Source: Calothrix sp. NIES-4105 (GTDB lineage Bacteria > Cyanobacteriota > Cyanobacteriia > Cyanobacteriales > Nostocaceae). From it: a DNA stretch of 64,000 bases. A program made the translations under genes and the position numbers. How positions within the stretch are numbered: the stretch's first letter is position 1; every line of letters starts with the position of its first letter. The notes under the pieces were generated by a model, which was not told the origin of the DNA, searched no databases, and saw nothing but the letters and a program-made list of their open reading frames with translations. The DNA is taken from contig NZ_AP018293.1 in assembly GCF_002368415.1 (NCBI RefSeq), forward strand, positions 41,313 through 105,312. Direction: 5' to 3'. Below, piece by piece: positions 25,801 through 34,800 of this stretch.

Positions 25801-28800
25801 ATTATATTGCCTTCACTGTTACGGACAGGTGCGTCGGTAGTAACAAATAATTTATACTTGCCTTCAAAGCCCGAAGGAAGTTGAATTGTCTCAGATTTAG
25901 TATATGATGCGTCTTTAATTAAGGCGCCATTGCGTTCAAACTCTCCTAAGATTCGGTCATCTGAGTTACCAACAATACTATCAACTGATGCAATAACACG
26001 GTCATACCATTTTGTCGTAAATCCGGCGCCTGTGCCAATATTAGTTACAGTCCAGTTGATTTTCGCGCTTGCTGGATTACCAATAATTGTTCCACTTGGA
26101 TTAAACGTGACATTAGATACAGCTAAATCTGCGTAAGGGGCAAGAGTAATATCAACTAGTTTTGATGCAGTATTGTTGTTTTCACCTCCAAGTTCGATAA
26201 CTCTGTTACCTGCATCGGTAACGAGTAGTAGGTAGCGGTTGCCACTAACTTCTACGGGAATGTCGATATCAGCTTCTTCATTGTAGCTGGCGCCTGCTAT
26301 AAGTCCACCTGTATGGTTACGTTCTAGTAGTAATGAATCATTGGTATCAAATATATTATCTGTGGAGAGATATATGCGGTCTACCCAATTGTTGGTGGTG
26401 CTGGCAGAACCAGAGTTGGTGACAGACCATTGTAAAGATACTTTGCTACCTGATATAAGGTTGTTGGGGAAGGAGGTGATAGTTGGTTGTAAATCTACCA
26501 AACCTAACGCAATTGGTACAGCTCTAACATTATTAGTATCGTTTGTTTCCCCTTGTAAATTCGTGCGGTCAGCGATAAACAATAGGTAACGATTACCAGT
26601 AGTAGTATTGGGAACGGTTACTCTTCGATTAATAGTATAATCAGTTCCGGGCGCCAAGGGAGATTTATCTCTAGTATTGATGTCAGCAACAAAAGTATCT
26701 GAACTATCAAAAACTTCATCGCTAGAAATATAAATACTATCGTACCAATCTGCTACAGCCGAACCAGTACCAGAATTCAATACTGTCCAAGAAACATCAA
26801 TATTCTCACCTAGAATAGCACTCGTTGGTGCAGTTACAGTAGAGATAGTTAAATCAGGAGTTAATATTGAGATTGGTTTTGCAATAATATTATTGTTCTC
26901 GTTGTCCTCACCTTGTACACTATTACCATCTGCTACAAACAGCAGATATTTATTACCCCTTGCAGTAACTGGCAGGGTAACATTCATAGTTTTGCTGTAG
27001 CTAGTTCCCTTAATTAAAGGTGTTTGGGCAGCAGCAGAGAGGTAATCGAGTCTAGTGTCAGCGCTATCAAGAATATTATCATCCGACAGGTAAATATAGT
27101 CAGACCAATCAGCAGGAGCATTCAAATTACTGATATTGGTAACAGTCCAACCAACCTCAATTCTCTCACCTAAACTTGCTTGTGCTGGAGCAGTCGCACT
27201 AGTCAATTCAATATCTGGCGCCCCTATATCTATAGCAACTGCTTTAATATTATTATCGTTGTTTGTTTCAGCTTGATAATTATCACGGTCTGCTCTAAAT
27301 AATAAATACCAAGTTCCTGATGTCACATTGGGAACAGTAATATTACGACTTACAGTGTAGCTCGTCCCTGCTGCCAACGGAGTTTTATCTCCCGTCCACA
27401 AGTAACCGAGATCTGTGTCATTCCCATCTAAAGTTTGGTCAGATGATAGGTAAATATAGTCATACCAATCAGACAGTGCTGCACCATTCCCAGAGTTGGT
27501 TACAGTCCAACTGACTGGAATTATAGCCCTATTTATAGTACTAGATTGTACTGTTGCACCGGTTACTACTAAGTCTGGTGCTTGTACCTCTAATGTAATC
27601 GCGCGCACGTTATCAGTTTCGTTGATTTCTGCTTGAGTATTGCCGTTGTTATCAGTAGCAATCAGCAAATACCAAGTACCAGAAACAGCGTTGGGGATAG
27701 TGATATTACGGTTTATTGTATAGCTACTACCAGCAATAAGTGGACTTTGGCTTGCTGCCGATAAGTTACCTAAAGAAGTATCACCACTATCTAGGATAGG
27801 ATTATTGGAGAGGTAAATATAATCCGACCAATCTGCAAGGGCAGTACCCGTACCAATATTATTAACCGTCCAAGAAACATTAATACTTTCACCCCAAGTG
27901 GCTGTTGCTTTGGCAGTAATGTCGGTAACAACTAAGTTGGGCGCGTGAATTTCAAAAGGTATTGCCTTGATGTTATTGTTATTGTTGGTTTCACCTTGAG
28001 CATCATTGGCATCTGTTACAAATAGCAAGTACTTGTTACCAGTTCCAAAACTGCTGGGTATGGTAATGTTTTGTGTTTGCGTATAGCTGCTATTGCCTGT
28101 TAATGGTAAATATGTCGCAGAGCTAAAGGTAGCAACAAACTTATCGCTACCATCTAAAACCTCATCATCCGAAATATAAATTTGGTCTCCCCAAATTGCA
28201 GAAGCTGCACTTGTATCAATGTTTTTCACCGTCCAAGAAACTTGTACAGATTCACCCCAAGTTGCACTACTAACATTGGAAAAAGCAGTATCAACGATTA
28301 AATCTGGTGCTGTGAGGGTAATAGGTAATGCCAGGGTATTGTTGGTTTCACTGATTTCGCTTTGTTTCTTGCCTGCATCTGTAACGAATAAAAGGTAGCG
28401 GTTGCCTATTACAGTGTTGGGAATGGTGATACTGCGGCTGATATTGTAAGTGCCATTTACGGCAAGCGGTATTTTATCTGCTACGCTAATGTCCGAAACG
28501 GGAGTATCGCTTGCATCTAATGTCTGGTCAAGGGACAGATAAATAGTATCGTACCAATTAGCAGTTGCTTCCCTAGTACCAATGTTTTTCACTGTCCAAT
28601 TAATATTAATATTTTCTCCCAAAACAGCGGTATTAGGAGCAGTAGCGGCGGTTACTGTCAAGTCGGGGTCGGTATCGCCTATAGTAATAGGAACTACTTT
28701 AATATTGTTTTCATTGCTTTCACCTTGAGCTTTATCGTCATCTGTTACAAATAGCAAGTAACGATTGCCTACTTGTGTATTACTGGGTAAAGTTAACAGT

Positions 28801-31800
28801 TGGCTGATATTGTAAGAGGCGCCTACTGCTAAAGGTGTTAAGTTATTTGTATATACTTCTTTTAGTTGAGTATCTTTATCTTTATCTAAAGTTTCATCAT
28901 CTGATAAATAAACACGGTCGTACCAATCAGCATTTGCGTTTGTATTTCCTGAGTTAGTGACAGTCCAGCTAACTTCAATGCGCGAGTTGGGATAGCTCTT
29001 AACTGGAGTTGTGGTGTTAGTAATAACTAAGTCGGGAGCAGTAACTGTTATAGGAAGTGCGCGGACGTTATTCGCTTTATTAAGTTCGCTTTGATAATTG
29101 TCAACATCTGCAACAAATAGCAAATATTGGGCGCCAGTCCTTCCTTGGGGAATTGTAATATTATTAGTTAGGGTATACTCTCCATTTAAGGATAATGGCG
29201 TTGAAACCCAATTCGAGTCGCTTACACTCGTGTCGCTTTTATCAAAAATGGTATCATTGGAGATGTAAACGCGGTTATACCAACCGCTACTAGAGTTAGT
29301 TGCAGTCAATGTACCTGTGTTCTTAACTGTCCACGATACCGATACTGTCTGTTGGGTTGCTATCGTACTGGGTGCTGTCGCTGCTATTACTTCTAAGTCA
29401 GCATTATTACCCGTAATTGTTAGAGGTATCGCCCTAACGTTGTTATTCTCGTTGGTTTCGCGTTGGTAGTTATAATATGCATCTGTAAAAAATAGCAAGT
29501 AACGACTACCTGGTTGACCGACAGCATTATTGGGTAGCGTAATGTTAATATTATTTACTGTATAAGTACCATCTACTGCTAACGGGGTTTCTACGTTAGT
29601 GTAGCGCTCGTAGATTTGAGAATCCGAACTATCGTAAACTGCATCATTAGAAAGGAATATACGGTCATACCAATCTTGGGTTGCTGTACTTTCTCCTTGG
29701 TTTTTAACCGTGTACGAGAGGGTAAGGGTAGAACCAGGAGTAGTGTTTGTAGTAGATGCTGTTGCATTAGATACTACCAAGTCCGGGGCTTTTATGTAGA
29801 TGGGAACAGCCTTAAAGTTGTTATTTTCATCAGTTTCGCCTTGATTCTTATTATAGTCAGCGCGCACCAACAAAAAGCGATTGCCTAGTTTAGCGTCGGT
29901 GGGAATGGTAATATCTCGCGTTAAACTATAGCTAGCCCCAGGCATAATCGGAGTACTATTACCCGTCCACGCTGAATCTAGCCGTGGGTCTGAGTCATCA
30001 AATATTGCGTCATCAGACAGGTAAAATGCATCTGTCCAATCGCCAAAGGCAGTAACTAGAGACGAGTTTGCTACAGTCCATGTTACTGGAATCACTTGTC
30101 CTAAACCAGCACTAGTAGGAGATGTAATGTTAGATACAGTTATATCAGGAGCAGTAATTGTGATGGGAACTGCTTTTACGTTATTGGCTTCCGACGTTTC
30201 GCTTTGAACTTTAGTACGGTCACTAACAAATAGTAGGTAGCGCGAACCGAGTTTGGAGTTGGGAATCGTGATATTTCCGGTACGTACTTGACTTGTGCCT
30301 GCTGCCAAGGGCGAGGAAGAACCACTATAGTAAAAGTCTGTAACCAACTCGTCGTTGACATCAAAATTCGTATCGTCAGAAAGATAAACTGAATCGTATC
30401 GGTCTGCTGCTGCTTGTACTGTTGAAGGATTTGCAACTGTCCAAGACACTGGAATAGAGGAGCGCAACGCGGCTTCAGTTGGAGCCGAAGCGGCTGTAAT
30501 AGTAAGGTCGGGAATGGTAATGTCAATGGGAATGGCATAGACGTTATTAAATTCCCCTGTCTCGGCTTGATGACCGTTTGAGTCAGTTCTTACAAGGATG
30601 TACCATTTTCCGGAACCTGTATTTTCAGGCAGGTTAAAGGTTCGATTAAAGGTACGCTCTTCTAAAGGTGCAAGGTTTCCACTCGTCCAGAAGCTATCCA
30701 TCTCGCTATCTGAACTATCAAGGACAGTATTGTCAGACAGGTAAATTCGGTTGTACCAGTTTGATGTGGTTGGTACTTCCTCTCGGTTTTTCTCTGTAAA
30801 GCTTATAGTAATTCGCGACCGTTCGGCGGCAGTAGTAGGCGCCGTCACCTGGGTTATAATTAGGTCTGGGTTAACAATATTTACTGGTAATGCATAAGCA
30901 TTGTTCGTGCGATTTGCTTCTGGCGCATTAGGATTAGTAACAAATATTAAGTACTTGTTCCCCAACAGAGCGTTGGTAGGAATGATAACATTTTGAGTCT
31001 GGGTGTAGCTGCCATTGGATGCAAGTGGTGTAACTCCCCCTGTCACACTAGCTAATCTCGTGTCTGAACTATCTAGGGTAGTATCGTCGGAAAGGTAAAT
31101 TTGGTCAGCCCAGACACCTTGTGTATTGTTATTACCAGTGTTGGTAACTGTCCAACTGGTGGTAATAGTTTGCCCTCTCCCAATTCGAGCTGGTGCTGTT
31201 GCGCTACTTAAAAGCAGGTCAGAGTTAACAGCCGTCAAACTTGCGGGTGTCAAAACCTCCTTTGGAATTACTTGCTTGCTACCGCCAACTGGAGTATAGC
31301 TGAGGGTGACTCCTGCGTAATAATTATACTCAAAATACTCCAAACGCAAATCGTGCTGTCCAGGCGTTAGGTAAATAGCACCAGAACGTTCAGTTAAACC
31401 ATGTGTTCCGCCGTTGTCAACTACTAGTTGATTGTTAATGTAAAGACGAGAGCCATCATCGCTGTTGACAAAGAAAGTGACACTACCCTCTTTTTCGATG
31501 TTGATTTTACCAGTCCAGCGCGCGGCAAAATGGTCGCTTTGTCCTAAGTTGGTGCCAAAGTCATCCCAAGAAGCGAAATTAACAGTTTGGTCAACTCTAG
31601 TACGCAAGGGAGCAATTGCGTTGTAGTTAGGGAATTTATCAAAAATACCACCTGGTACATAATACTGACCCAAAAGTCCCATACCACTTACCTCAGTAAG
31701 AGTAGGGAGAGTCGTGTAAGTTTCAGGATTTGGGTTAGTAACTTGAACAGGTATGTTTTGGTTTTGAACTGTTTGATTTAACTTAAGTGGTAAACTTGGG

Positions 31801-34800
31801 TCTGGGTCAACTACATCAATCGCAACAACTTGAATATTATTGTCTTCGTTCAATTCTCCCAGTTCTTTACCACGGTCTGCTACAAATATGAAGTATTTAG
31901 TGCCAAGAGAGACATTGTCGGGAACTCTAAACAATTGCGTTACTGTGTAGCTGTCACCGTTTATTAAAGGTGTTACGTTCCGGCTTTGGGCATTCTTGAG
32001 TAAAGTATCAGTGTTGATATTTAGTACCGCATCATTAGACAAATATACTGAATCATACCATTGGGCAATAGCATTACCATTCCCGTAATTACTAACTGTC
32101 CATGCGACTTCCATCTGCGCTCCAGCATATGTTTTATCGGGGGCTAGAGCGTTTGTTACTACCAAGTCGGGGGCGGTGACTGTTATTGGGATTGCACGGA
32201 CGTTATTCGCTTTATTGAGTTCACTTCGGTGGTTATCAGCATCTGCTCTAAACAACAAATATTGATTGCCGATTCTTCCTTGGGGGATTGTAATGTCACG
32301 AGTTAAGCTATATTCGCTACCAACAGAGAGCGATTGTTGTGTCCAATCACCTCTTAGTTCGGTATCGTTTGCATCCCAGGTATCGTCACTAGAGATATAA
32401 ACTCGATCATACCAGTTTGATGGTGTTGCGTTATTTCCCGTATTCTTAACTGTCCACGATACCGATACTGTCTGTTGGGTTGCTATCGTACTGGGTGCTG
32501 TCGCTGCTATTACTTCTAAGTCAGCATTATTACCCGTAATTGTTAGAGGTATCGCCCTAACGTTGTTATTCTCGTTGGTTTCGCGTTGGTAGTTATAATA
32601 TGCATCTGTAAAAAATAGCAAGTAACGACTACCTGGTTGACCGACAGCATTATTGGGTAGCGTAACGTTAATATTATTTACTGTATAAGTACCATCTACT
32701 GCTAACGGGGTTTCTACGCTAGTGTAGCGCTCGTAGATTTGAGAATCCGAACTATCGTAAACTGCATCATTAGAAAGGAATATACGGTCATACCAATCTT
32801 GGGTTGCTCTACTTTCTCCTTGGTTTTTAACTGTGTACGAGAGGGTAAGGGTAGAACCAGGAGTAGTATTTGTGGTAGAGGCTGTTGCATTAGATACTAC
32901 CAAGTCTGGGGCTTTAATGTAGATGGGAACTGCCTTAAAGTTGTTATCTTTATTAGTTTCGCCTTGATAGCTATCGTGGTCAGCCCGTACTAACAAAAAG
33001 CGATTGCCGACTTTAGTATTCGTAGGAATGGTAATATTATGACTGGTGCTGTAACTACCATTACCAGCTATTGGGGTTTTGTCACCCGTCCAGATGTAGG
33101 TAATTTGTTCATCTGAACTATCCGGGGTTTGGTCATCTGACAGGTAAATGTAATCATACCAATCACTAGCCGCAGTAACGTTACCAGAGTTTTTTACCGA
33201 CCAATTAATAGTAATTTGCTCGCCCAATGCAGCACTCGCTGGTGCATAAGCGTCAGAAGCAATTAAGTCGGGGGCGTTTACTTCAACACGTATTGCCTTA
33301 ACATTATTGTTTTCATTGGTTTCGTACTGGTCGTTATCTTTGTCAGCATAAAATAAAAGGTAGCGATTTCCTAGAGATGTTTTGGGAATAGTAACAGTTT
33401 TTGTCAGGGTATAGCTTCCCGAAGCCTCTACTGATGTGCCGCTGGCGCCGGAACTAAATGCGTTTACTTCTGTATCTGATGTATCAAAGATTTGATCATC
33501 TGAAATATAAATACGGTCGTTCCAGGAATGAGTTGCTTTAACGCTACTCTGGTTTTGTACTGTCCATGAAATGGATGCTGTACTACCTACGGTAATTGCA
33601 ACAGGTGCAATTGCATCTGTTACTACTAAATCTGGTACAGTAATATCAATAGGTACGTAAAAGACGTTGTTCGTTTTCTGAGCTTCAATTTGATAACCAT
33701 CACGGTCGGCAACAAATAACAAGTACTGTTTACCAGCACCTATTTGTTTTGGCAGTGCCATGTTTGTCGTTACCGTATAACTGGCGCCTGCATCTAACGG
33801 TGTTTTATCTCCTGTCAAGAGATAACTCATGTTGCGGTCGGAATTCTCATAAACAGTATTGTCTGATAAATAAACATAGTCATACCAATCAGAGCCTGCT
33901 GCTACCGAACCAATGTTTGTGACAGTCCAAGTTAGGGGAATTGTACTTCGTTCTGGCGCACTCAGAGGAGCATAAGCAGCAGAAACAACTAAATCAGGTG
34001 TGCCAATAGTCGCTTTAAGTGTGTAATCGCCTGCTTTACCTTCATTTTTACTTCTTACCCGTACTAAATAATTAATATTTGGTTGAGCGGTGAAAATTAA
34101 TCTTGAGTTTGTGCCATTACCAGAATTATCATTGCTAAGAATTATGCTGTTATTATCTGCATTAAGTACTTCCAAATAAGTATCAAATGTGCTTGATGTC
34201 AGCTTCAAGTCAACAACTTTACCAGGTGTAACATCTGTCAACCTATATTCATCGATTAGGTAATTTGGGTACCCAGGATAAGTTGTGTCCGTATGGTCTA
34301 ATTTACCCTTAACCTCACCATTAATAGCAGAAATTGTAGTTGGTTCTGGATTGTCTATAATATCTATTCCAGTCAGAGCTTTATAATGAGCGCGGATTCG
34401 GTCTGTTGATAATGGCGAGTTATAAAGAGCAATTTCGTCAATTGAACCCTTGAAGTACGAGTTAATACCCCAACCTGATGCTAGTGACTCTCCAATAATT
34501 AAGCGAGTATCCCAATTAAAATCGGATTTATCTTTTGAGCCAAAAGCAACAAGAGTACCATCAACATATATTTTTTGCCCTACCCCCGATTGTACAACTA
34601 CGGCAGCGTGATGCCACTGATTATCAGCGTAATTTTGACCGTCTGAATTGATAGTTTGCTGATTCCAAATTCCGTAGTGTATATTTCCATCTTTTAAGTA
34701 TAAGATTCGGTCATGAGAACTAGAATTATCTCTAACTATTGAAATACCAGTTGTTTTTTCTGCAGTTTTAAACCAGAGTTCGTAAGTATAATTAGTTTCC

